This document shows, piece by piece, positions 16,254 through 25,907 of a stretch of DNA of 64,000 bases (the stretch's first letter is position 1; each line of letters begins with the position of its first letter). The stretch is from Pigmentiphaga litoralis (GTDB lineage: Bacteria > Pseudomonadota > Gammaproteobacteria > Burkholderiales > Burkholderiaceae_B): positions 1-64,000 of the forward strand of contig NZ_JACCBP010000003.1 of assembly GCF_013408655.1 (NCBI RefSeq). The letters run 5' to 3'. The notes beneath the pieces are model-generated. The model saw only the letters and a list, made by a program, of their open reading frames with translations, did not search any database and was not told the DNA's origin. The position numbers and the translations under genes are program-made.

Positions 16254-18797
16254 TTACGCGGTGGCCGGCTTGCCCACGGGCGGGGTGATCTTCCTGGCCT
16301 CACGCGGGGCGCGCAGCAGCCGCAGCCCGTTGAATACCACTAGCAAGCTGCCGCCTGCGTCGGCAAACACGGCCATCCACAGCGTGGCGTGGCCCGTGAA
16401 CGTCAAGCCGAAGAACACGATCTTAAGCAGCAGCGCGAAGGCAATGTTCTGCATCAGGACCGCCGCCGTCCGCCGCGACAGGCGGATGAATTCCGGGATC
16501 TTGCGCAGGTCATCCTGCATCAGCGCGACGTCGGCGGTTTCGATCGCCGTGTCGGTGCCGGCCGCGCCCATCGCAAAGCCGATGTCGGCCCGGGCCAGTG
16601 CGGGCGCATCGTTCACGCCGTCGCCGACCATGCCAATGCGGCCAGTGTCCGCCAATTCATTGACGATGCGCAGCTTGTCTTCGGGCAACAGGTTGCCGCG
16701 CGCATCGGCAATCCCCAGCGACGTGCCGACCGCGGCCACGGTGGCGGCGTTGTCGCCCGACAGCATGACGGTGCGCACCCCCAGCGCGTTCAATTCGGCA
16801 ATGGCCTGCCGGCTGGTATCGCGGACCGTGTCGGCCACCGCGAGCAGCGCCAGCGCCTGCCCTTTCCTGGCCAGCACCACGGCTGTCTTGCCCTGGCGTT
16901 CCAGGGCGTCCATGGCGCTGGCCACGGCAGGCGTGTCGGCGCCGATTTCCTGCATCAGGCGCGGATTGCCCACGTAGTACATGACGCTATCGATCGCGCC
17001 CTGTACGCCCCGGCCGGGCAGGGACTGGAAGTCCGCGACGTCGGCCAGGTCAGCCGCTGCGACGCCGGTGGCAATGGCAACAGCCACCGGGTGCGGGGAC
17101 AGCACGTCGATGCTGGCGGCCAGGCGGTGGGCGTCGTCGCGAGACAGCACCGTAGTCGAGTCAGGCGCAGAGCTTGGGATCATGTCCGACCCTGCGGCAG
17201 GCATCACGCCTGAACTGGATTCCGCCCCCAGCACCACAATATCCGTCAACGTCGGCTTGCCTTCGGTCAGCGTGCCGGTCTTGTCGAGCGCCAGCGCCGT
17301 CAGGCGGCGGCCTTGCTCCAGATACAGCCCGCCCTTGACCAGGATGCCGCGCCGCGCCGCGGCCGTCAGCCCACTGACGATCGTGACCGGCGTGGAGATG
17401 ACCAGCGCGCACGGGCACGCGATCACCAGCAGCACCAGCGCGCGATAGATCCACGGCTGCCACGGCGCGCCAAACGCAAGCGGCGCGACCACGGCGACGG
17501 CGATGGCCGCCAGGAACACGATGGGCGTGTAGACGCGTGCAAAGCGGTCGATGAAGCGCTGCGTGGGCGCGCGTTGAGCCTGCGCGTCCTGCACGGAACG
17601 GGCGATGCGGTCCAGCATCGTGTCGCCCTTGCGGGTGGTGACTTCAATTTCCAGCACGCCGTCCTGGTTGATGGTGCCGGCAAAGACGCGGTCACCCGCC
17701 TGTTTGTCGACCGGCATGCTTTCGCCGGTGATGGGCGCCTGATCGATGCTCGACACCCCGCGCAGCACGACGCCATCCAGCACGACGCGTTCCCCCGGCC
17801 GCACGCGCACGACCTGGCCGATGGCCAGTGTGTCGACGGACTGTTCCTGCCATGCGCCGTCGGGTTGCCGTACCAGCGCGCGATCGGGCGCGAGCGCGGT
17901 CAGGCTGCGGATCGCGTTGCGGGCGCGTTCCAGGCTCAGCGCCTCGATCATCTCGGCAATGCCGAACAGCCAGATCACCACGGCGGCTTCCGGCCACTGG
18001 CCGATCAGCACCGCGCCGATCACGGCGACCGTCATCAGCAGATTGATGTTCAGCGTCAGGTTCTTGAGCGCGATCCACCCCTTGCGCAGGGTGGGCAGGC
18101 CGCCAATCAGGATGGCCGCCAGCGCCAGCACGGCGATGGGCCAGGACGTTTCGTCGCCGGTGCTGTAGGCGACCACTTCCGAGCCGATCGCCAGCACGCC
18201 GGCAACGCCCATGCGCCATGCCATCGCGCGCGACACGGCAGGGGCGGGGGGCGTGGGCGCGGCGCCTTCCTGGCCCGGTGCGTTCAGCAGCACGGGCTTC
18301 ATGTCCAGCCCGCGGATCGTCGCCATGAGCGGTTCCGGATCGGGCAGGTCATGATGGACGCGCAGCGTGCGCTCGATCAGATTGAACGCGAGCTGATGCA
18401 CGCCGGGCAGCGGCTCCAGCGCCTTGCGCAGCAGCCGTTCTTCGGTCGGGCAGTCCATCTGGTCGATGCGGAACAGCGAGAATGGCGTGCCGTCGGGCGC
18501 GGGCTGGGCGGCGGCGGACGCCGCCAGGGTCGCGGGGTCGGCGGCGCAGCAGGCGTCTTCGGTATGGGCGTGGCTGTGCGCAGCGGCGTGTGCGTGGTCG
18601 TGGTCATCGTGCCCGGCATGGTCGTGCTCTGCCTGCAAAGAGGTCGCGGCCGCCGGTGTGCAGCAGCTGGTGGCCGCAGCTGGCGCGCAGCAGCCGCCTT
18701 CCGCGGGCATTGCGGGCGGTTTCCGGGACACGGCGCGTGCGTTCAAGTCATCGGCGGGAGCGGGGGCGCTGCCGCAGCAGCCCTTCGAGTCGGACAT
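16254..18797 (-). CDS. Heavy-metal translocating P-type ATPase (Zn/Cd/Pb type)
   Basis: An 847-aa P1B-type ATPase exporting soft divalent metals. Order: a ~100-residue Cys/His-rich tail (CC pairs at 7-8, 36-37, 45-46, 83-84 and a run of alternating His at ~58-78), an HMA-like domain with MDCPTEE (~114-120), membrane helices from ~180, TGES (357-360), CPC (461-463), DKTGT (D505) and GDGVNDAPAL (~735). CPC plus the MDCP HMA motif is the CadA/ZntA pattern. GGAGG lies 3 bases before the ATG at 18797; an upstream in-frame ATG at 18812 was rejected. It is driven by a MerR-type promoter and divergent from its regulator. Confidence 0.93.
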   Translation of the reverse strand: MSDSKGCCGSAPAPADDLNARAVSRKPPAMPAEGGCCAPAAATSCCTPAAATSLQAEHDHAGHDDHDHAHAAAHSHAHTEDACCAADPATLAASAAAQPAPDGTPFSLFRIDQMDCPTEERLLRKALEPLPGVHQLAFNLIERTLRVHHDLPDPEPLMATIRGLDMKPVLLNAPGQEGAAPTPPAPAVSRAMAWRMGVAGVLAIGSEVVAYSTGDETSWPIAVLALAAILIGGLPTLRKGWIALKNLTLNINLLMTVAVIGAVLIGQWPEAAVVIWLFGIAEMIEALSLERARNAIRSLTALAPDRALVRQPDGAWQEQSVDTLAIGQVVRVRPGERVVLDGVVLRGVSSIDQAPITGESMPVDKQAGDRVFAGTINQDGVLEIEVTTRKGDTMLDRIARSVQDAQAQRAPTQRFIDRFARVYTPIVFLAAIAVAVVAPLAFGAPWQPWIYRALVLLVIACPCALVISTPVTIVSGLTAAARRGILVKGGLYLEQGRRLTALALDKTGTLTEGKPTLTDIVVLGAESSSGVMPAAGSDMIPSSAPDSTTVLSRDDAHRLAASIDVLSPHPVAVAIATGVAAADLADVADFQSLPGRGVQGAIDSVMYYVGNPRLMQEIGADTPAVASAMDALERQGKTAVVLARKGQALALLAVADTVRDTSRQAIAELNALGVRTVMLSGDNAATVAAVGTSLGIADARGNLLPEDKLRIVNELADTGRIGMVGDGVNDAPALARADIGFAMGAAGTDTAIETADVALMQDDLRKIPEFIRLSRRTAAVLMQNIAFALLLKIVFFGLTFTGHATLWMAVFADAGGSLLVVFNGLRLLRAPREARKITPPVGKPATA

Positions 18798-18820
18798 GGG
18801 TCCTCCAATCATCAGCCCCT

Positions 18821-18851
18821 ATTGAAAACCCTATAGCAAGTACAGAGTCAA
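18821..18851 (-). promoter_or_regulatory. MerR/CadR-type promoter-operator of the metal ATPase
   Basis: Read leftward: TTGACT (18851-18846), a 19-bp spacer and TTCAAT (18826-18821). The over-long spacer carries the dyad CTCTGTACTTGCTATAGGG, very like the known cadA/pbrA operators. A 19-bp spacer is diagnostic for promoters that MerR proteins untwist on metal binding. Confidence 0.85.
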
Positions 18852-18934
18852 GTTTTCTGCCGATAGTGCGCTATGCTTCTGTAACAACGAGTCGGGAGCA
18901 ACCAGCTCCCCAAAGAATCGGTTCGAGGTGCGAC

Positions 18935-19390
18935 ATGAAAATCGGCGAACTGGCCGCACGTACCAACACACCGGTGGAGACCATTCGCTACTACGAGCGT
19001 GAGGCGCTGTTGCCGCCTCCCGCACGCACGGCGGGTAACTATCGGATTTACGGTGAAAGCCACGTGGAACGTCTGCAGATGATCCGGCACTGCCGGTCGC
19101 TGGACATGACGTTGGGCGAAATCCGCCGATTGCTGGAATTCCGCGATGCGCCGAATGCCAGCTGTGGCGAGATCAATGCGCTGCTGGACGAGCACATCGG
19201 CCACGTGGCGACGCGGATCACCGAACTGCGCGCGCTGCAGAAGCAGCTGAAAAGCCTGCGGGAACAGTGCCTGCAAGCCAAGGCCGCGAAGGACTGTGGG
19301 ATCTTGCAGACCCTGTCCGAGGCGGTCGACCCGCCGCCGCGACACGACACGACGCACAAACACGGACTGCTCGGGCCGACCCACGGTTGA
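18935..19390 (+). CDS. cadR: MerR-family Cd/Pb(II)-responsive regulator
   Basis: A 151-aa MerR protein. The DNA-binding part begins MKIGELAARTNTPVETIRYY. Metal-site cysteines are C77 (NASCGEIN) and C112 (EQCLQAKA), the positions used by CadR/PbrR, with a further Cys at 121 and a His-containing tail HDTTHKHG like that of CadR. It is divergent from the P-type ATPase across a 19-bp-spacer promoter, the textbook arrangement for cadR/cadA or pbrR/pbrA. Cadmium, lead and zinc cannot be told apart from sequence alone. Confidence 0.88.
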   Translation: MKIGELAARTNTPVETIRYYEREALLPPPARTAGNYRIYGESHVERLQMIRHCRSLDMTLGEIRRLLEFRDAPNASCGEINALLDEHIGHVATRITELRALQKQLKSLREQCLQAKAAKDCGILQTLSEAVDPPPRHDTTHKHGLLGPTHG

Positions 19391-19409
19391 TGCGGGTGCA
19401 AGTTCCGCC

Positions 19410-21626
19410 TCAGGCGGGCAGCCTCGCGAACGCCGCGCTGCGGCGGATCGACAGGCTCGTCTTGACCATCTGTTTCAGCTGGAACACCAGCTGACGCAGC
19501 GTGTTGACGGTGTCGCCGTCAACCGACCCGGCGGTTTCCGCTTCCGACACGGCGCCATCCAGTTCGCGGGCCAGTTCACGCAAGACTTCCGTGTCGTCCC
19601 GCGTGTCGGGCGTGCCCTTGACCGCGTCATCCAGAATACCTTCGATACGGCGCGTCACGCCCGCCAGCGGCGCCGGCATGGCGGGCAGGGTGGCCAGCAG
19701 CGGGGCAGCTGCGCCGATCTGCGCGGCCAGTTCGTGGTTCTGGATCACCAGGTTGTTCAGTTCGGCCACGGAACGTTGCTTGGAGCGCGGCTCCAGCATC
19801 ATCCGGTAGAACGAATTGGCAAAGTTGCCGAACGCAATGTGGACGTTCTTGCGGGCCAGCCGGTACTCGAAGTCGTCGGCGGGCTGGGCAATGCCGGTGG
19901 CAACCAGTTGCTGGCTGGCCGACAGATAGTTGCGGTTGGCCGCGATCGCCCGCTGCACGGTCGGCTTGATCAGCCGGTATTCCCAATACGGCAGGAAGTA
20001 GCTGCAGCCCAACGCGATGATCGACCCCACCAGCGTGTCGAGCGCCCGTTCACCAATGACCGACAAGGACCCTGGCGCAATGAAGTGGAAGGCCAGCAGC
20101 ACGAAGGTGGTGTTGAAGGTGGCGCTGGCCAGGTAGTAGAGCTGCACCAGGCTGTTGCCCATCACGGCCGCCAGCATCATGGCGGCGAACAGGATGAAGG
20201 TGTTGTCGACGAACGAAAGCAGCGCCAGCACCAGCCCGCAGCCGATCAGCGTGCCGGTCAGCCGGTGGATATTGCGCTGCTTGGACAGCGAAAAGCCCGG
20301 TTTCATGATGACGACGATGGTCAGCACGATCCAGTAGCTGTGCATGATGTGGTGCGGGATCAGCCACTCGCTCGACAAGGTCATGCCGATCGCCACCGCC
20401 AGCGTCACCCGCAGCGCATGGCGAAAGTTCGGTGACGACAGTTTGAGGTTGCTGGTGATGCGCGCGGGGCTGAAGTCCTGTTTGGACAGGAAGCGGCGCA
20501 GCGACGCATCCATTTTGAGCGATGATGCTTCGCCGTCGCTGGCGGGATCGGTGTCGCGATGCAGGCGGTCCAGGATCTTGGCCGCGTTGCGGGCGCGGCG
20601 GAAGGTCCAGATCAGCGCGGTGTAGGCCTCGGGTTCCAGTTTGGGAAAGTCGGCTTTTTTCAGTTGGTCGATCTCGTATTCGATCGCGCGCAGTTCGGCC
20701 TTGACGTTGATGTGGCGGTGCGTGATCTGGTCTTGCGTGATGGCCAGGCCAACCGCTTCGGTATCCAGCGCCAGCTTGTGCAGCAGGTCGTGGAAGAACA
20801 CCAGCAGGTCGGACCCCGCAAACACGCGGCGCAGCAGCTCGTAGTCGGTATGCACGGCCACCACGGTTTCATGCAGGTCGACGATGTCGATGAACATCTT
20901 GAACATGCGGCCACGGCGCGCGTCCATGCCCTCGCTGGCGGCGCGGGGCAGCTCGCGCAGCACCACGTCGCGGGCGGCTTCCTGTTGCTCGGCCACCGCG
21001 GCCTGACGCACGATCAGCTGCTGATAGTTGTCGTCCAGCTTGGTGTCCGGATCGTAGAAACGCGCCTTGACCTCCAGGTATTCGGCCGACGCAAAGATGC
21101 ACGCCGCGATCGCCTGCTGTTCCTGGCGATACCACTGCAGACGCGTCACGACCAGGCTGAAACCCGTGTACCAGAGTCCGCCCGCGATCGTGACCAAGGT
21201 ATGCAGCAGCGCCTGCGCCGGCGTGAAGGTGCTGTGCATGGTCAGCGTCATCAGCAGCATGCAGGCAAAGCCGATCAGCCCGCCCTTGCGGCCGAATACG
21301 CTGAGCAGCGACAGGAAAAAGCACAGCCCGATGACCGTGAACCACAGGCCCCAGGCATAGGGCGTGGCCAACGCGGTAATACCGGCCGTCGCGGCCCCCA
21401 GCACCGCGCACCCCAGCATCTCGTTCTTGCGATGCCGCACCGGCCCCGGCTGGTCGACGATGGACACGCACATCGCCCCGAACGTGGCAGCCAGCCCGAG
21501 CACCGGCAGGTCGAACAACCCCAGCAACACCATCGCCGGCACCAGCGCCCCAAGCGCCTGCCGCACGCCACCGTAGAAGTAGTGGCTGTACACGAATTTC
21601 TTTATGTTCTTAGTGGAGTAATCCAC
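19410..21626 (-). CDS. FUSC-family inner membrane protein (YccS-like)
   Basis: A 738-aa protein with two membrane blocks (~20-175 and ~400-530), each of about five to six helices, separated by and followed by soluble helical domains. This is the duplicated FUSC/YccS architecture. The segment SSPNFRHALRVTLAVAIG marks the second block, and SYWIVLTIVVIMKPGFSLSK is the FUSC signature. The family is related to aromatic-acid efflux proteins (AaeB), but most members have no proven substrate. The gene stands alone, convergent with cadR (19-base gap) and 34 bases upstream of acvB in the same direction. Confidence 0.85.
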   Translation of the reverse strand: MDYSTKNIKKFVYSHYFYGGVRQALGALVPAMVLLGLFDLPVLGLAATFGAMCVSIVDQPGPVRHRKNEMLGCAVLGAATAGITALATPYAWGLWFTVIGLCFFLSLLSVFGRKGGLIGFACMLLMTLTMHSTFTPAQALLHTLVTIAGGLWYTGFSLVVTRLQWYRQEQQAIAACIFASAEYLEVKARFYDPDTKLDDNYQQLIVRQAAVAEQQEAARDVVLRELPRAASEGMDARRGRMFKMFIDIVDLHETVVAVHTDYELLRRVFAGSDLLVFFHDLLHKLALDTEAVGLAITQDQITHRHINVKAELRAIEYEIDQLKKADFPKLEPEAYTALIWTFRRARNAAKILDRLHRDTDPASDGEASSLKMDASLRRFLSKQDFSPARITSNLKLSSPNFRHALRVTLAVAIGMTLSSEWLIPHHIMHSYWIVLTIVVIMKPGFSLSKQRNIHRLTGTLIGCGLVLALLSFVDNTFILFAAMMLAAVMGNSLVQLYYLASATFNTTFVLLAFHFIAPGSLSVIGERALDTLVGSIIALGCSYFLPYWEYRLIKPTVQRAIAANRNYLSASQQLVATGIAQPADDFEYRLARKNVHIAFGNFANSFYRMMLEPRSKQRSVAELNNLVIQNHELAAQIGAAAPLLATLPAMPAPLAGVTRRIEGILDDAVKGTPDTRDDTEVLRELARELDGAVSEAETAGSVDGDTVNTLRQLVFQLKQMVKTSLSIRRSAAFARLPA

Positions 21627-21660
21627 AGATAGGTCCCCCCGGTCAGGCTGACGCTGCGGG

Positions 21661-23154
21661 CTACTTCTTTGTTATGGCTGGCGGCGCGCCGCCAAGGATG
21701 ATGCGGGCGAGTTTGTCGTAATCGCCGTCGAAATGGTGGCCGCCGGGCAAGCTGACGACCTTGATCTTTGCCGGATCGACCGTCGGGCAGCCGGAGTCCT
21801 TGGCTTCATCCAGCCCATAGATGCACGTCGTGGTGCCTGCCGCCAGCTTTTCGGTTTCGGGCGCGATGGGCAGGCCGCTGGACGGGGCGGAGATCCAGTT
21901 GGTCACCTGGAATTCAAAGGCCGCTTTCTTGCCCAGCCCCATCAGCACCGTCTGCGGAATGTGCTTGCGGGTGGCGACGGGCATGCGGTTCATGACGAAG
22001 GGCAGCACGTCGGCGCCTTGCGAATAGCCCACCAGGATCACCTTGCTCTTGTTCCACCGCGTCAGGTAGAAGCGGATCAGGCGGTCCATGTCGGCGGTGA
22101 CGGACGCCGGGGTGCGTTTGCTCCAGAAGTAGCGCAGCGAATCCAGGCCCACGGTCGGCACGTTCATCTTGAGCAGGGACGCGGCCACATCGCGGTCCAG
22201 GCCGGCCCAGCCGCCGTCGCCGCTCAGCAGGATCACGAAGGTGTCGCCGGGCGCCTTGCTCGGGATTTCGACCACGGGCAGGTCGGCAATCGTGGCGGGT
22301 GGCACGGGGGGTGCGGCGGGGCGCTCGGCATTGAGCTTGTTGAAGGCGGTGGTGTAAGTGCCAACCCAAGGGGCGGCCGCATCGTCGCGGCGGGCGGGCA
22401 GGGTGACGGCCTGCACTTCGACGCCCGGGACGGCGGCGGTGAAGGCTTGCGCGGCGCCCGGGGCGCAGGCGGCATACGCCGCGGCAGATGCGCTTGACGT
22501 CGGCGCTGCCGTCCCTGCCGCTGGCACTGGCGCAACCGCCGCCGTGCTTGCAACCGGCTTGGCGTCCTGCAGCGCAATCCACGGGTGGTCCAGCTTCTTG
22601 GCCGGCAGCAGCTTGGCGCCCGCAGCCGACGTGGCCTTCTCGAAATGCACGCCTTCGCCGTTGCACAGAGGCTTCTGCATCGGCAGCACGGGGCAGAAGT
22701 CGACGGTCAGCATGCCACCGAAGCGAGTCACTGGCGCCTGGGCGTACATCGCGTAGGCCATCGATGCGCCCGCGCCTTGTCCCACCAGGATCGGCGGAAA
22801 GTACGTGGGCAGATGTTCGAACGCCTGGATGAAGCGGCTCAGGTTTTCCATATCGCCGTCGGGCATGACGCATTTGCCCTTGTCCGCTTCCAGGTTGGCC
22901 AGCAACTTGGCGGTGTCGATCCCGGCGACCATCGTGCCCTGTCGGACCAGGGCTTCGGCCTGGACCTTGGCGGCGGCATCCCAGCCCGCCGCGCCCGACA
23001 GCAGCAGCGCAAAGCCCTTGACCGGGCCCGCGGGCTTGTAGACCGGCAGGTCATTGAACCGGCCATGCGAGATCGTTTCCGGGGACGCCGCCTGGGCGCC
23101 CGATCCGGCCAGCAGCAGGGCGGCGCCCAGCGCGGCAAGCACGCGGTGTTTCAT
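21661..23154 (-). CDS. acvB: AcvB/VirJ-family periplasmic serine hydrolase (lysyl-PG hydrolase candidate)
   Basis: A 497-aa exported protein with signal peptide ~1-22. It has the two-part AcvB layout: an N-terminal degenerate hydrolase half (LVGQGAGASMAYA, ~123-135), an Ala/Pro linker, and a C-terminal catalytic half with GDGGWAGLD (~310), nucleophile VGYSQGAD (S378) and PGGHHFDGDY (H473/H474). In Agrobacterium and Rhizobium AcvB hydrolyses lysyl-phosphatidylglycerol and is encoded next to the MprF/LpiA synthase. Here its start overlaps the mprF stop by 4 bases, supporting the same paired role in tuning membrane charge. Confidence 0.88.
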   Translation of the reverse strand: MKHRVLAALGAALLLAGSGAQAASPETISHGRFNDLPVYKPAGPVKGFALLLSGAAGWDAAAKVQAEALVRQGTMVAGIDTAKLLANLEADKGKCVMPDGDMENLSRFIQAFEHLPTYFPPILVGQGAGASMAYAMYAQAPVTRFGGMLTVDFCPVLPMQKPLCNGEGVHFEKATSAAGAKLLPAKKLDHPWIALQDAKPVASTAAVAPVPAAGTAAPTSSASAAAYAACAPGAAQAFTAAVPGVEVQAVTLPARRDDAAAPWVGTYTTAFNKLNAERPAAPPVPPATIADLPVVEIPSKAPGDTFVILLSGDGGWAGLDRDVAASLLKMNVPTVGLDSLRYFWSKRTPASVTADMDRLIRFYLTRWNKSKVILVGYSQGADVLPFVMNRMPVATRKHIPQTVLMGLGKKAAFEFQVTNWISAPSSGLPIAPETEKLAAGTTTCIYGLDEAKDSGCPTVDPAKIKVVSLPGGHHFDGDYDKLARIILGGAPPAITKK

Positions 23155-25763
23155 TTGGCGATGACTCCCTTGAGTCCGCCGCCGATCAGGGCGGCCGTGT
23201 CAGTAAGCGCAAACAGCGGGTTGATGCCGCCCTGGGCGACCAGGTAGCGGGCTTCCCAGACCGGATCGAACTTGTCCTTGAAGCTGCGCAGGCCGCGAAA
23301 GTTGTAGAACCGCTCGCCGTACTGGAACATGAGGCGGCCAAACCGGTGCCAGCGCGGCGCAAGCTGGTGGTCCACCATGCCGGACATGGGCGCCATGCCC
23401 AGGCTGAACCGCTGGTATCCCAGCGACTGGAAGTGCAGCATCAGCTTGGCAAACAGGAAGTCCATGGTGCCGGCGGGCGAATCGGGCCGCTGGCGCATCA
23501 GGTCGACACTGACTTCCACACGCAGCACTTCGGGGGACATCAGCGTGGCGAAGGCCACGATGCGGCCCTTGGCCCGCACCACCGCAACCGGCTGGCGCTG
23601 TACGTAGTCATCATCGAATGCGCCCAGCGAAAAGCCTTTTTCCTGCGCGTTGTGCTGGGCCAGCCACAGGTCCGAGATCTCGCGGATCTCGTCCAGGATG
23701 GTGTGCACGTCGGGCGGCGACACGATCTCGAAGCTGGAGCCTTCGCGTTCGGCGCGGCTCACGCCATGACGCACGTTGGCGCGGCGCGATCCCTGCAGGC
23801 TGAAGTCGTGCAACGTGACGTACGCTTCTTCCCCCAGCTTGAAGGCGCGCAGGCCGGCATCCAGGTACAGCGGCAGCGTTTGCGGACGGGCCTTGTAGAA
23901 GGCCGCGCGTCCACCGTTGCCATGCGCCATCTCGATGAAGCGCCAGACCAGTTCCGGCCATTCCTTGGCAACCCCCACCGGATCGCCCAGCGCGATCCAC
24001 GAGCGGCCCTGCTTGCCGTACATGATGAAGGACTTGCCCGACGGCGAGAACAACAGGCTTTTGTCGCCCATCAGCGCCAGGCAGGCATCGGCGGCGGCCT
24101 GGGCGCGCACCACGGTGTCGGCCTTGGCAAGATCGTCGGTGCTGGGCGGCGCCGAGGTGCCGGCGGGTTGGCGGAACAGCTGCCACAGTCCGAACACCAG
24201 CGCGATGATCGCCACCGCCATCATCGCCCGCATGGACCGCGACGCGCTGCTGTCCATGGCGAATTCCCACCACATGCGGTCGGCGTAATCGACGTCGCGA
24301 TAGGCAAAGAACAGGATCCACGTCAACGCGGCCAGCACGCAGGCCACGGCAATCAGCCAGCCTTTTTCAAAGGTCTGCGTGAACAGGGATGACCGGCGGT
24401 AGAACTGCTTTCGCGACGTGATCAGCAGCAGCGCCAGCAGGCCCATCACCGCCAGTTCCGACACCGCAATGCCCTTGGGCAGAGCCAGCACACCAGCCAC
24501 GATGGCTGCGCCCAGGGCCGCCCACCAGGCCGCGTCCAGCCGGTGCAGCAGCCCGCGCGACACGAACAGCAGCACCAGGCCCATCACGCTGCCGATCAGG
24601 TGGGCGGCTTCGACCACGAACAGCGGCACGTTCAATTCCAGCAATTCGGCGACGGCGTCGCTGGTGGTGGGCGTGACCCCCGATACCAGCAGCATGATCC
24701 CGGCGATACATGCCAGGCCCGCCAGCAATCCGGGCGTCAGTTTCATGGCGGCCCGGCCTACCTTGGCCACCGCCGTGCTGCGCAGCTCGAACGTGGCCAG
24801 CAGGATGGCGGCGACGATCAGCGGCAGGATGAAATAGATGCCGCGATACAGGATCAGCGCGCCGGCGATCTGTTCAGTGGGTGCGCGGCCGCCGCAGGCC
24901 AGCAGGATCACGGCTTCAAAGACGCCCAGTCCGCCCGGCACATGGCTGATCACGCCCAGCGCCATGGCCACGGCGTAGAACGCGACGAAGGTGGGCAGGT
25001 CGACCACGTTGTCGGGCAGCAGGAACCAGAGCGCGGCCGCGGCGGCGCTCAGGTCGGCGGCCGAGATCACCAGCTGGCGGATGGCCAGGCCGGCATTGGG
25101 CAGGGGCACCTTCCAGCGCCCCGCGATCGGCAGGGTCGTAAAACGCGCGCACAGCAGCACGAAGCCGGCAATGCCTACCAGCACGAGACCTGACAGTCCT
25201 TGCAGCGCCCAGGCAGGCATCTTGAGCAGGTCGGCCACCTGCGGCGCGCCCCACAACAGGCCGGCGGCGCCAAAGGCCGTCATGCCCAGGCCGAAGGCGC
25301 CGGCATTGAACGCGATCGCCTGCGCCACCTTGCTGGCTTCGACCCCCGCCGCGGCGTACAGCCGCATCCGTACGGTGCCGCCCGTCAGCACGCCAAGGCC
25401 GACGGTATTGCCAAGGGCATAGGCGACAAAGGAGGTGAGCAGGATTGTCGGCCGGGGTACTTTGGCGCCGACGTACGCCAGACTGGAAAAGTCGTAGCCG
25501 GTCAGGATCAGGTAGCTGAGCGCGGTGGCCAGCACCGCGAAGATCATGTCCAGATGGGGCGTGGCCGCCGCGGCCGCAATCACGTCCAGGTAGTGGACCT
25601 GGCTGAGCAGCACTTGCAGGGCGTCGATCAGCAGGACGGCCAGCACCAGCACGATGGCGGGTACGACCCAGGGGCGCAGGGTGGCCCACCGGGAGCGGCG
25701 CGCCGGTTCGGGCGCCTCGGCGGGCGCCGCCGTAGGAGGAGCGAGCGAGGGTGAAGGCTTCAT
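23151..25763 (-). CDS. mprF: Phosphatidylglycerol lysyltransferase MprF/LpiA
   Basis: An 870-aa bifunctional protein. The N-terminal flippase/DUF2156-associated membrane domain spans ~25-535 (about 13-14 helices, with GYDFSSLAYVGAKVPRP and SHVPGGLGVFEAVILL). The C-terminal cytosolic GNAT-like transferase is ~555-860 (FSPSGKSFIMYGKQGRSWIALGDP, KLGEEAYVTLHDFSLQGSRR). It uses aminoacyl-tRNA to make aminoacyl-phosphatidylglycerol, giving resistance to cationic peptides and acid. It starts at the ATG at 25763 and is followed directly by acvB. The lack of a recognisable regulator nearby leaves control open. Confidence 0.93.
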   Translation of the reverse strand: MKPSPSLAPPTAAPAEAPEPARRSRWATLRPWVVPAIVLVLAVLLIDALQVLLSQVHYLDVIAAAAATPHLDMIFAVLATALSYLILTGYDFSSLAYVGAKVPRPTILLTSFVAYALGNTVGLGVLTGGTVRMRLYAAAGVEASKVAQAIAFNAGAFGLGMTAFGAAGLLWGAPQVADLLKMPAWALQGLSGLVLVGIAGFVLLCARFTTLPIAGRWKVPLPNAGLAIRQLVISAADLSAAAAALWFLLPDNVVDLPTFVAFYAVAMALGVISHVPGGLGVFEAVILLACGGRAPTEQIAGALILYRGIYFILPLIVAAILLATFELRSTAVAKVGRAAMKLTPGLLAGLACIAGIMLLVSGVTPTTSDAVAELLELNVPLFVVEAAHLIGSVMGLVLLFVSRGLLHRLDAAWWAALGAAIVAGVLALPKGIAVSELAVMGLLALLLITSRKQFYRRSSLFTQTFEKGWLIAVACVLAALTWILFFAYRDVDYADRMWWEFAMDSSASRSMRAMMAVAIIALVFGLWQLFRQPAGTSAPPSTDDLAKADTVVRAQAAADACLALMGDKSLLFSPSGKSFIMYGKQGRSWIALGDPVGVAKEWPELVWRFIEMAHGNGGRAAFYKARPQTLPLYLDAGLRAFKLGEEAYVTLHDFSLQGSRRANVRHGVSRAEREGSSFEIVSPPDVHTILDEIREISDLWLAQHNAQEKGFSLGAFDDDYVQRQPVAVVRAKGRIVAFATLMSPEVLRVEVSVDLMRQRPDSPAGTMDFLFAKLMLHFQSLGYQRFSLGMAPMSGMVDHQLAPRWHRFGRLMFQYGERFYNFRGLRSFKDKFDPVWEARYLVAQGGINPLFALTDTAALIGGGLKGVIAK

Positions 25764-25907
25764 GTCGCTAGATCTTAGTCCAATGCCAAATTCGTCCAGG
25801 CCCGCGTTCTGTGCGCGTGTCCTTTCCGGGAGTGACCGTTGTCTTCCTCACACGAAGGCGGCGCGAGTTTAGCATCGGCGCCCAGCGAAACGCCGCTTTC
25901 CGCCCTG

